Below the pieces are notes generated by a model that saw only the letters and a list, made by a program, of their open reading frames with translations, did not search any database and had not been told where the DNA came from. DNA of 9,275 nucleotides from a bacterium UBP2_UBA4780. GTDB lineage: Bacteria; Edwardsbacteria; AC1; EtOH8. Positions 1 through 5,554 of the stretch are shown here, one piece after another. The position numbers and the translations under genes were made by a program. The stretch lies in the NCBI GenBank assembly GCA_002403115.1, contig DHHE01000199.1:1-9275 (forward strand), written 5' to 3'. How positions within the stretch are numbered: the stretch's first letter is position 1; the number at the start of each line of letters is the position of its first letter.

Positions 1-10
1 AAAATTGTAC

Positions 11-39
11 TTGACAAACATATCAAAAACCGCTACAAT
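11..39 (+). promoter_or_regulatory. Predicted sigma70 promoter of the HTH-pilMNOPQ operon
   Basis: The -35 hexamer TTGACA (11-16) matches the consensus exactly. It is followed by a 17-bp spacer and a -10 hexamer TACAAT (34-39), which matches 5 of 6. Transcription should start near 46, giving a leader of about 50 nt before the first gene. No other convincing promoter is visible before pilM, so this one probably drives the whole pil operon. The call is from motif and spacing only. Confidence 0.8.
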
Positions 40-51
40 ATCCATTGGATT

Positions 52-76
52 GATTATATATATATAAATATATATC
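52..76. repeat. AT-only imperfect palindrome in the operon leader
   Basis: In the predicted leader, GAT plus ATATAT on the left pairs with ATATAT plus ATC on the right. There is one bulged base (55) and a loop at about 62-67. The stretch is almost pure alternating AT. It could be an operator for the adjacent HTH protein, a weak RNA hairpin, or simply AT-rich spacer. Sequence alone cannot separate these. Confidence 0.3.
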
Positions 77-98
77 ATTATAATAAAGCGAGGTGACT

Positions 99-284
99 AT
101 GCCGGTATCACCGAAAGAAATCGATTCAGCCAAGCTGTATACGGTTTCCGAAACGGCGAAGATCCTGGCCGTAACCGACCAAACTCTGCGCAAACATCTT
201 TCCGAAAGGCGCATTTCAGGAAAGAAGGTTGGCAGGCGCTGGCTGATAAAGGGCGGAGAAATCCAAAAATTCATTGGAGAATAA
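99..284 (+). CDS. Small helix-turn-helix (excisionase/MerR-like) DNA-binding protein
   Basis: This encodes a 61-residue protein that is essentially one winged helix-turn-helix domain of the excisionase/HTH_17 type. From about residue 13 it shows the family pattern: LYTVSETAKILAVTDQTLRK (first helix plus recognition helix), then a basic turn ISGKKVGRRWLIK and a final helix. Such domains bind DNA, either as phage-type excisionases or as small transcription regulators. I chose the ATG at 99 because AGGTGA (91-96) lies just upstream as ribosome binding site; a GTG at 93 lies inside that site. It sits between the strong promoter and pilM, 48 bp before pilM, on the same strand, with no integrase or att site visible. 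I infer a regulator of the pil operon or of itself rather than an excisionase. It is AT-richer than the downstream genes. Confidence 0.85.
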   Translation: MPVSPKEIDSAKLYTVSETAKILAVTDQTLRKHLSERRISGKKVGRRWLIKGGEIQKFIGE

Positions 285-332
285 CCTCCTATGGGAAACA
301 ATTCAACAATCGCTTTATGAGGTGATCATAAG

Positions 333-1382
333 ATGGTTTTTGGAAAGAAAGCGGCCACAGTCGGCTTGGACATTGGCAGCAGCCACATAAAGATGGTAGA
401 GATCCAAAAAACCGGGAAGGGTTTTTCCCTTTCAAACTATGGGATGGTGCCCCTTTTGCCCGAGGCCATAGTCGAGGGGGAGATCATGGACCGGACACTG
501 GTGATCGATACCATTAAAAACCTTTTCGAGACCCGCAAAATCAAGTCCAATGAAGTGGTCTCGTCCGTGTCCGGCCGCGGGGTGATCGTCAAGCGGATCA
601 CCATGGACAAGCTCAAGGAGCAGGAGGCCAGGGAGAGAATAAAATGGGAGGCCGAGCAACACGTGCCGTTCGACATCTCGGACGTCACGCTGGACTTCCA
701 GATCCTCAATCCCGACCTGGGGAACAACCAGATGGAGGTGCTGCTGGTGGCCGCCAAGAACGAGACGGTCAACGCCCAGCTCGACCTCCTGTCCGGGGCC
801 GGCCTCAATCCGGTGGCCATGGATTACGGGGCCTTCGCCGTCCAGAACGCCTACGAGGCCAACTACGACGTGCCGGCCGAGGAGATAGTGGCCCTGGTCC
901 ACATCGGGGCCGACAGCACCAACATCAACTTCGTCAAGGCCGGCGTCCCCTACTTCACCCGGGACCTGCCCATCGCCGGCAACGCCTGCCTGCAGCTCAT
1001 CCAGAAGAACCTGGGCATATCCTACGACCAGGCCAGCGAGCTTATCAGGGGCGAGGCGGTGTCCGACGTCAGCTCCGACTCCAGCGCCTCGGTGTTCAAC
1101 TCCTTCGCCGAGGACTTCGCCTCCTCCATTGAGAGGACACTCTCCTTCCTGGCCATGTCCGGCGGGGGCGAGAGGATGAGCCGGGTGGTCATGTCCGGGG
1201 GCGGGGCGCTGATACCCTCGCTCCATGACCATCTCAAGGAGAGGTTCGGGATACCGGTGGAGATCGCCAACCCCCTGCAGAAGATCACCTACGACCCCGG
1301 CCTGTTCGGGTCCTCGGGAACCGACAAGCTGGCGCCGATCCTGATGCTGGCGGTGGGCCTGGGATTGAGGGAGGTTAAGTAG
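333..1382 (+). CDS. pilM: Type IV pilus assembly protein PilM (actin-like ATPase)
   Basis: The product has 349 residues, close to the usual PilM length of about 350. PilM is a cytoplasmic FtsA/actin-fold nucleotide-binding protein that docks on the N-terminal tail of PilN at the inner membrane and links the pilus motor to the alignment complex. Visible actin-fold motifs are VGLDIGSSHIK near residues 10-20 (phosphate 1), VALVHIGADST near 186-196 (phosphate 2) and VVMSGGGALIP near 285-295 (adenosine loop). The ATG at 333 follows AGGTGAT (320-326). The stop TAG (1380-1382) directly abuts the ATG of pilN, so translation is probably coupled. The first ~200 bases are less GC-rich than the rest. Gene order MNOPQ supports the name. 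Confidence 0.96.
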   Translation: MVFGKKAATVGLDIGSSHIKMVEIQKTGKGFSLSNYGMVPLLPEAIVEGEIMDRTLVIDTIKNLFETRKIKSNEVVSSVSGRGVIVKRITMDKLKEQEARERIKWEAEQHVPFDISDVTLDFQILNPDLGNNQMEVLLVAAKNETVNAQLDLLSGAGLNPVAMDYGAFAVQNAYEANYDVPAEEIVALVHIGADSTNINFVKAGVPYFTRDLPIAGNACLQLIQKNLGISYDQASELIRGEAVSDVSSDSSASVFNSFAEDFASSIERTLSFLAMSGGGERMSRVVMSGGGALIPSLHDHLKERFGIPVEIANPLQKITYDPGLFGSSGTDKLAPILMLAVGLGLREVK

Positions 1383-2033
1383 ATGATACAGATCAACCTT
1401 ATCCGCGACCGCAAGATAACCCGGGTGGCCGGCAAGGCCGCCGGCCCTGGGTTCAAGCTGGCCCTGCCGCAGGTTCCCTTCAACCTGGGGATCCTGTTCA
1501 GCGTCCTGGCCTTCGTGGTGGTGCTGGTCATCATCGGCCTGACCTTCGTCTCCCAGCGGGCCAGGATGTCCCACCTCAAGAAGCAGATAGACTCCCACCA
1601 GTCGGAGCTGGCCAAGCTCTCCGGGCCCAAGCGGCTGGTGGATGAGTACATAGCCAAGCAGGAAGAGGTCAACACCAAGCTCCGGGAGATCTCCAGCATC
1701 GACAAGGGGCGTTTCGACGTGGTCAAGGTGATGGCCGCCCTGGGAGGGTCCATGCCCGACCACCTGTGGCTTACCACCAGCAGCCTGGACGGGTCCAAGA
1801 TGACCCTGGAGGGGGTGACCTTCTCCAACATCATAGTGGCCGAATTCATGGAAAAGCTCAAGGCCTCGGGCTATTTCACCGGGGTGGAGCTGGCCAAGGC
1901 CGAAAAAACCGACATCGAGGGCCGGGAGCTGGTCAAGTTCTCCCTCAGCGCCGGTGTCTCCATACCAACGGCCCCGGCCTTAACCGACACCACCTCAAAG
2001 GCGGCCCCGGCCGCCGGAAAGGGCAAGCCATGA
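1383..2033 (+). CDS. pilN: Type IV pilus assembly protein PilN
   Basis: This is a 216-residue bitopic inner-membrane protein. The N-terminus carries the conserved PilM-binding motif INLIR (residues 4-8). One transmembrane helix spans about 35-56 (LGILFSVLAFVVVLVIIGLT), a likely coiled coil covers about 57-110, and a periplasmic ferredoxin-like domain covers about 115-195. An Ala/Thr/Pro/Lys-rich tail follows. PilN pairs with PilO in the periplasm and holds PilM on the cytoplasmic side. The start has GGGAGG (1369-1374) 8 nt upstream, inside the end of pilM. Its stop overlaps the pilO start (ATGA at 2030-2033). The roughly 25-residue Lys/Arg/Gly-rich stretch between INLIR and the membrane helix is longer than I expect for the family. 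Confidence 0.95.
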   Translation: MIQINLIRDRKITRVAGKAAGPGFKLALPQVPFNLGILFSVLAFVVVLVIIGLTFVSQRARMSHLKKQIDSHQSELAKLSGPKRLVDEYIAKQEEVNTKLREISSIDKGRFDVVKVMAALGGSMPDHLWLTTSSLDGSKMTLEGVTFSNIIVAEFMEKLKASGYFTGVELAKAEKTDIEGRELVKFSLSAGVSIPTAPALTDTTSKAAPAAGKGKP

Positions 2034-2626
2034 ACCTGAAGGATCCGAAGATACAGATAGCCATCGGCCTGGCGGTCCTGACGGTCGCCATCGCCGTCCT
2101 TTACGTCTACCTGGGCTTCATACCCACCAAGAAGAGCGTCGAGGTACTATCTGCCCAGGAGACCAAGCTTCGGCAGGAGCTTGAGCAGGTGAGGGCGGCC
2201 GTGGCCAGGCTTCCGGAGCTGGAGGCCGAATACCAGGCCCTGGAGAAGAAGTGGGCCAAGGCCCAGGAGCTTCTGCCCACCGACAAGGAGATATCCAGGC
2301 TGCTGAAGCAGGTGACCAACACCGGCATCGAAGCCGGGGTCAAGTTCGTCACATTCAAGCCGGGCGCTCCGGCCTCGGCCAGCGCCCTGTCTTCCAGCAT
2401 CCCCATCGACCTGAGCGTCCTGGGTTCGTTCGACCAGGTGGCCGGTTTCATGGCCGGGCTGGGGAACCTGCCCCGGATCATCGTGCCCTCCAAACTCAAA
2501 TTGACCGCCAACAAGGACCGGGACGATGATGTCCGCACCATCAAGGCCGATTTCACCGCCACCGCCTACGTCTTTAAAACAGGAGGACAGACCAGTGACA
2601 AGCAAGCCCCTCGCGGCCGCCGTTAG
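2030..2626 (+). CDS. pilO: Type IV pilus assembly protein PilO
   Basis: The product has 198 residues: a short cytoplasmic N-terminus, one membrane helix (about 10-30), a coiled coil (about 35-85, rich in E/Q/L/K) and a periplasmic ferredoxin-like domain (about 85-185). This is the PilO architecture. It forms heterodimers with PilN and contacts PilP. The reading frame stays open far upstream of 2030, but the ATG at 2030 is the right start: it makes a 4-bp ATGA overlap with the pilN stop, has GGAAAGGG (2016-2023) upstream, and gives an N-terminus that leads straight into the membrane helix. The last ~15 residues form a polar tail (Gln/Lys/Arg/Pro); its coding DNA also holds the pilP ribosome binding site and start. 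Confidence 0.94.
   Translation: MNLKDPKIQIAIGLAVLTVAIAVLYVYLGFIPTKKSVEVLSAQETKLRQELEQVRAAVARLPELEAEYQALEKKWAKAQELLPTDKEISRLLKQVTNTGIEAGVKFVTFKPGAPASASALSSSIPIDLSVLGSFDQVAGFMAGLGNLPRIIVPSKLKLTANKDRDDDVRTIKADFTATAYVFKTGGQTSDKQAPRGRR
2581..2586 (+). promoter_or_regulatory. Ribosome binding site deciding the GTG start of pilP
   Basis: A full AGGAGG lies inside the 3' end of pilO, 8 nt before the GTG at 2595. It selects that GTG over in-frame ATGs at 2526 and 2529, which lack such a site and would put a Pro-rich stretch ahead of the signal peptide. Confidence 0.8.
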
Positions 2627-3101
2627 CCTGGCCGCCCTGATTTTGGCGGCGGCAATGGCATCCCAGGCAGTCCTGGCCCAGGCGCCGCCCCAGGCCCCAC
2701 AGACCGGTCCGGGGCAAGCCCCGTCCCCGTCGGTCAAGGAGGCCATGGCCGACACCGTGTTCCGCACCGAAACCTATGCCTACAAGCCCCTGTCCCGGGA
2801 CCCCTTCAGGCAGCTGGTGGTCAAGAAGGGCGAGGGCAGCGGCGAGACCGACGTTTCCTCTCTAGACGTCAGCAATATAACCCTGACCGGCATTCTCTGG
2901 GGGCCGTCGGGGCGGCTGGCCCTGATCAACGACACCCAGGGGGTGGGCTACGTGCTCTCCGAGGGCGACAACCTGATCGGCGGCCGGGTGGCGGCCATCA
3001 CCGACAGCAGCCTGGTCTTCGAGCAGGGGGAAGCCGGGCAGAGGATCAGGTTCTCGGTCAAGCTCAGCGGGCATGGCGGAAGCTTGAGAATAAAAGATTA
3101 A
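2595..3101 (+). CDS. pilP: Type IV pilus assembly protein PilP
   Basis: The product has 168 residues with the chosen GTG start. Residues 1-28 look like an export signal: Lys at 4, then the hydrophobic LAAAVSLAALILAAAMA and a small-residue region ending in AVLAQ. A Pro/Gln-rich linker follows (about 30-45), then a beta-rich C-terminal domain (about 80-165) containing ITLTGILWG and GYVLSEGDNLIGGRV. PilP domains of this kind bridge PilN/PilO to the N0 domain of PilQ. In Pseudomonas and Neisseria PilP is a lipoprotein; here there is no cysteine near the signal, so it would be cleaved by signal peptidase I or stay anchored by the uncleaved helix. The gene overlaps pilO by 32 bp. Confidence 0.9.
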   Translation: MTSKPLAAAVSLAALILAAAMASQAVLAQAPPQAPQTGPGQAPSPSVKEAMADTVFRTETYAYKPLSRDPFRQLVVKKGEGSGETDVSSLDVSNITLTGILWGPSGRLALINDTQGVGYVLSEGDNLIGGRVAAITDSSLVFEQGEAGQRIRFSVKLSGHGGSLRIKD

Positions 3102-3123
3102 ATAAATAGAAGGGAGCGCGACA

Positions 3124-5007
3124 ATGAAAGCCAATAAGATCGCTCTGTGCCTGTTGGTAGCGGCGCTGGCGGTCGCGGCCCAGCCGGCGGCTGCCGCCAG
3201 GATCCTGGACATCGAAGTGAAGAAGGCCGAGGGGGTGACCCAGGTCGTCATCAGCGGCGACGACATCCTGGACTTCAAGGATTTCACCCTGTCCAAGCCG
3301 CAAAGCATCGTGGTGGACGTCAAGGGCACCACCCTGGCCTTGGGGCCGAAGACCCACAGCCTCAACCGGGGCGGCATCGTCAGCATCACCACCAGCCAGT
3401 TCGACCGCGAGGGAGGCATCGCCCGGGTGGTGATCGAGACGGAGGCCAAGCCGTCCTACATCGCCATGAGCGAGGAGAACGACATCATCATCGCCATCAC
3501 CACCAAGGACGTCTCCTCCTTCGCCCAGTGGAAGGCCTCGATGGCGCCGACCGAGATGGCCGCCGTCACCCCGCCGCCGGTGACCGAGCCGGCCCCGACG
3601 CCTTACACCCCGCCGGTCACCCCGCCACCGGTCTACGAGGAGCCGGTGACCGAGCCGGCCCCGACGCCTTACACCCCGCCGGTCACCCCGCCGCCGGTGA
3701 TAGAGGACTTCCCGGAGCCGACCCCGCCGTTGGCGGCCGCCCAGCCGGTGACCCCGACTGCGGTGCCGGCCACCCTGCCGCCGACCTACGCCGAACCGGC
3801 CCGGCCCACCTACCGGCCGGCGGCCAGGACCTCGGGCCGTTCGGTCTCGCTTAATCTGGAGAACGCCGAGCTGAAGACGGTGCTCCGGGCCATGGCCAAG
3901 TACAACCGCCGGAACATCATCATCGCCGGGGACATCAAGGGCAGCGTCTCCATGACCCTGCACAACGTCTCCTGGGACCGGGCCTTCCAGGAGATAGTCA
4001 ACGCCGGGGGGCTGGACTACGTGGAGCAGGGGGGCATCATCCGGGTGGCCAGCCGGGACAAGCTGGCGGCCGAGATGAAGTCCCGGGAGCAGTCGCGCGA
4101 GCTGGTGACCAACGTCTACCGCATCGAGTACGCCGCCGCCGAGGAGCTGACCGGTTCGCTTCAGAAGCTGATCTCCAACCGCGGCTCCATCCAGGTGGAC
4201 AAGAGGAGCAACTCGCTGGTGATCATCGACGTCGATTACAAGCACGAGGAACTCGCCCAGATGCTCAGGATCCTGGACCAGCCGGCCATGCAGGTGGAGA
4301 TCATGGCCCGGATCGTGGACATCGACACGGACGTCACCCGCGACCTGGGCATCAGCTGGCAGGTGAGCAACATGGCCAGCACCAACTACAACGTGCAGAG
4401 CCCGGGCCCGGTCAATCCCAACGCCCTGCCCGGGGTTCAGGTGCCGGACCTGCTGCCGGCGGCCGGCCGTCCCACGGTCAGCATCGGGACCATGCGTTCC
4501 TTCGCCCAGCTGGACGCCACCCTCAACGCCCTGGAGTCCAAGCGCAAGGCCAACACCATCTCCAACCCCCGGATCACCTCGGTGAACAACAAGGAGGCCA
4601 CCATCGTCGGCGGCAAGAAGATCCCGCTGTCGATCCGGGACGCCAGCGGCAACACCCAGACCACCCTCTACACCATCGGCATGAAGCTGACCACCACCCC
4701 GCACATCAACTCGGCCAACAACATCATTCTGGACGTCAAGACCGAGATCTCGGACCTGGACCCGACGGCCACCATCCTGGGAGGGGTGGTCATCCTGACC
4801 AACGAGGCCGAGACCCAGATAGTGCTCAACGACGGGGAGACGGCGGTCATCGGCGGCCTGGTGCAGTCCAAGGGCGGCAAGACGGTCAAGGGCGTGCCCA
4901 TCCTGATGGACATCCCAATCCTGGGCGCCCTGTTCCGATCCACCACCACCGCCACCTCCAAGCGCGAGATCCTGATCTTCCTGACCCCGCACATAGTCAA
5001 GTCCTGA
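3124..5007 (+). CDS. pilQ: Type IV pilus secretin PilQ
   Basis: The product has 627 residues and forms the outer-membrane channel through which the pilus leaves the cell. In order: Sec signal peptide (1-25, ending AAAA); one AMIN domain (about 26-130) that in other PilQ proteins binds peptidoglycan; a Pro-rich linker with two 22-residue repeats (152-195); an N0/STN domain (about 240-315); one N1 secretin domain (about 330-388); and the secretin core (about 390-626). The core carries the hallmark ending VPILMDIPILGALFR (591-605), followed by a final amphipathic strand. The ATG at 3124 follows AGAAGGGAG (3109-3117 region). Proteobacterial PilQ often has two AMIN domains; this one has one, so it is on the short side. 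A strong terminator starts 17 bp after the stop. Confidence 0.97.
   Translation: MKANKIALCLLVAALAVAAQPAAAARILDIEVKKAEGVTQVVISGDDILDFKDFTLSKPQSIVVDVKGTTLALGPKTHSLNRGGIVSITTSQFDREGGIARVVIETEAKPSYIAMSEENDIIIAITTKDVSSFAQWKASMAPTEMAAVTPPPVTEPAPTPYTPPVTPPPVYEEPVTEPAPTPYTPPVTPPPVIEDFPEPTPPLAAAQPVTPTAVPATLPPTYAEPARPTYRPAARTSGRSVSLNLENAELKTVLRAMAKYNRRNIIIAGDIKGSVSMTLHNVSWDRAFQEIVNAGGLDYVEQGGIIRVASRDKLAAEMKSREQSRELVTNVYRIEYAAAEELTGSLQKLISNRGSIQVDKRSNSLVIIDVDYKHEELAQMLRILDQPAMQVEIMARIVDIDTDVTRDLGISWQVSNMASTNYNVQSPGPVNPNALPGVQVPDLLPAAGRPTVSIGTMRSFAQLDATLNALESKRKANTISNPRITSVNNKEATIVGGKKIPLSIRDASGNTQTTLYTIGMKLTTTPHINSANNIILDVKTEISDLDPTATILGGVVILTNEAETQIVLNDGETAVIGGLVQSKGGKTVKGVPILMDIPILGALFRSTTTATSKREILIFLTPHIVKS
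3576..3707 (+). repeat. 66-bp tandem repeat encoding the Pro-rich PilQ linker
   Basis: Two adjacent in-frame 66-bp units (3576-3641 and 3642-3707) are nearly identical over their first ~50 bases. They encode PVTEPAPTPYTPPVTPPPVY-EE and the same with PVIED at the end. A partial copy of the unit's end lies just upstream (from 3565, VTPPPV). The unit length is a multiple of three, so changes in copy number would lengthen the linker without a frameshift. Confidence 0.9.
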
Positions 5008-5023
5008 AGCGGCGGGCCGCAAA

Positions 5024-5056
5024 AAATCGTCCCGGCATCGGATGCCGGGACGATTT
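5024..5056. terminator. Bidirectional intrinsic terminator between pilQ and rpsT
   Basis: A perfect inverted repeat, AAATCGTCCCGGCATC against GATGCCGGGACGATTT, gives a 15-bp stem with a 3-nt loop. Read on the - strand, the stem is followed by a run of six T (complement of 5021-5026), a textbook rho-independent terminator for rpsT. On the + strand the T-tract is weaker (ATTTGCTTTC), but the stem should still stop pilQ transcripts. Confidence 0.88.
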
Positions 5057-5075
5057 GCTTTCGGGAGCCCTGTCG

Positions 5076-5342
5076 CTACTTGGCCAGGCGGGCCAGCCTG
5101 GCCTTGCGGCGGGCGGCGGTGCGCTTGTGGATCACCCCCCGCTTGGCGGCCCGGTCGATCTCCGAGTAGGCCTGGGGCAGCAGCCCCTTGGCCCCGGGTC
5201 CGGCCCCCTGGACGCTTTTGGTCGTCCCCCGGATTCGGGAGAGGGCGGACTGGTTGCGGCGGCGCCGGGCCAGGGTCTGCTTGGCCTGCTTCTCGGCCGA
5301 GCTCATCTTCCGTTTCTTCTTTACCGTTTTCTTTTCTGCCAA
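5076..5342 (-). CDS. rpsT: Ribosomal protein S20
   Basis: This encodes an 88-residue, strongly basic protein of the usual S20 length (87 in E. coli). The family features are visible: a Lys/Arg-rich N-terminus, SSAEKQAKQTLARRRRNQSA, and the C-terminal AAKRGVIHKRTAARRKARLA. S20 binds the 5' domain of 16S rRNA early in 30S assembly. The start is TTG (5340-5342), set by GGAGGTGA just upstream; no ATG fits. The E. coli rpsT also starts with UUG and is translationally autoregulated by S20, so similar control here is a fair inference. It converges on pilQ with a shared terminator and has its own promoter in the gap before scpB. Confidence 0.97.
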   Translation of the reverse strand: MAEKKTVKKKRKMSSAEKQAKQTLARRRRNQSALSRIRGTTKSVQGAGPGAKGLLPQAYSEIDRAAKRGVIHKRTAARRKARLARLAK

Positions 5343-5346
5343 GGGG

Positions 5347-5354
5347 TCACCTCC
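5347..5354 (-). promoter_or_regulatory. Strong ribosome binding site for the TTG start of rpsT
   Basis: On the - strand this reads GGAGGTGA, complementary to the 16S rRNA 3' end over 8 bases. The GGAGG core ends 7 nt before TTG. The strong site offsets the weak start codon and fixes the N-terminus. Confidence 0.85.
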
Positions 5355-5397
5355 GTGTTTTTGTTTGGTTTAGGACGGCTGAAGGCGCTGGCGGCAG

Positions 5398-5413
5398 GGG
5401 CCGGGCCCAGCCC
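5398..5413 (-). other. GC-rich hairpin in the rpsT leader
   Basis: On the - strand GGGCTGGG is followed directly by CCCGGCCC, which pair with one G-T wobble, the inner pairs opening to form the loop. It lies about 44 nt before the rpsT ribosome binding site within a very GC-rich part of the roughly 128-nt predicted leader. It could be a regulatory structure or just GC-rich background. Confidence 0.35.
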
Positions 5414-5460
5414 GCGGCGCGCCCTAGTCGTTGTTGGAGTCGGTTCCCCGAAATTTTGTC

Positions 5461-5489
5461 TTTACAAAGCATTAAAAATATCATATCAT
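5461..5489 (+). promoter_or_regulatory. Predicted sigma70 promoter of scpB
   Basis: TTTACA (5461-5466, 5 of 6) is followed by 17 bp and then TATCAT (5484-5489, 5 of 6). An alternative, TTGTCT at 5456 with TATCAT at 5479 and also a 17-bp spacer, overlaps it. The start site would be near 5496, about 60 nt before the scpB ATG. The AT-rich patch stands out in a GC-rich region. Confidence 0.6.
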
Positions 5490-5504
5490 TCTTAGCATTG
5501 TCAA
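5477..5504 (-). promoter_or_regulatory. Predicted sigma70 promoter of rpsT
   Basis: On the - strand a perfect TTGACA (complement of 5499-5504) is followed by 16 bp and GATATT (complement of 5477-5482, 4 of 6). Transcription would start near 5470, giving a leader of about 128 nt. It interlocks with the scpB promoter on the other strand; the two -10 boxes are one base apart. Confidence 0.6.
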
Positions 5505-5554
5505 GCTTTTCTTTGTGTCCGGCAAACAATCCGCACCAAGAGCGAGGATGTTAA

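Noticed and set aside
93..98. GTG at 93 as start of the HTH gene
   Set aside because: The GTG is part of the AGGTGA ribosome binding site serving the ATG at 99.
93..284. HTH gene as a phage excisionase marking an integrated element
   Set aside because: No integrase, att repeat or other phage gene is visible in the window, and it is co-directional with pilM behind the same promoter. The sequence to the left is not available, so this is not fully excluded.
23..301. 92-codon frame antisense to the HTH gene
   Set aside because: It crosses the strong promoter and the AT leader, has no recognisable motif, and the + strand HTH is clear.
432..1763. 443-codon open frame antisense to pilM and pilN
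   Set aside because: Same GC-bias artefact; it spans two well-supported genes and shows no domain.
2526..2594. ATG at 2526 as start of pilP
   Set aside because: It would overlap pilO by 101 bp and put a Pro-rich stretch ahead of the signal peptide; GTG 2595 has AGGAGG at the right distance.
3565..3707. Repeat as a CRISPR array or mobile element end
   Set aside because: The units are adjacent without spacers, keep the reading frame and encode a Pro-rich linker inside pilQ.
3064..5022. 652-codon open frame antisense to pilQ
   Set aside because: It lies opposite an unmistakable secretin. Its product is low-complexity (Gly, His, Asp, Leu, Val, Arg), as expected when GC-biased third positions remove stops on the other strand.
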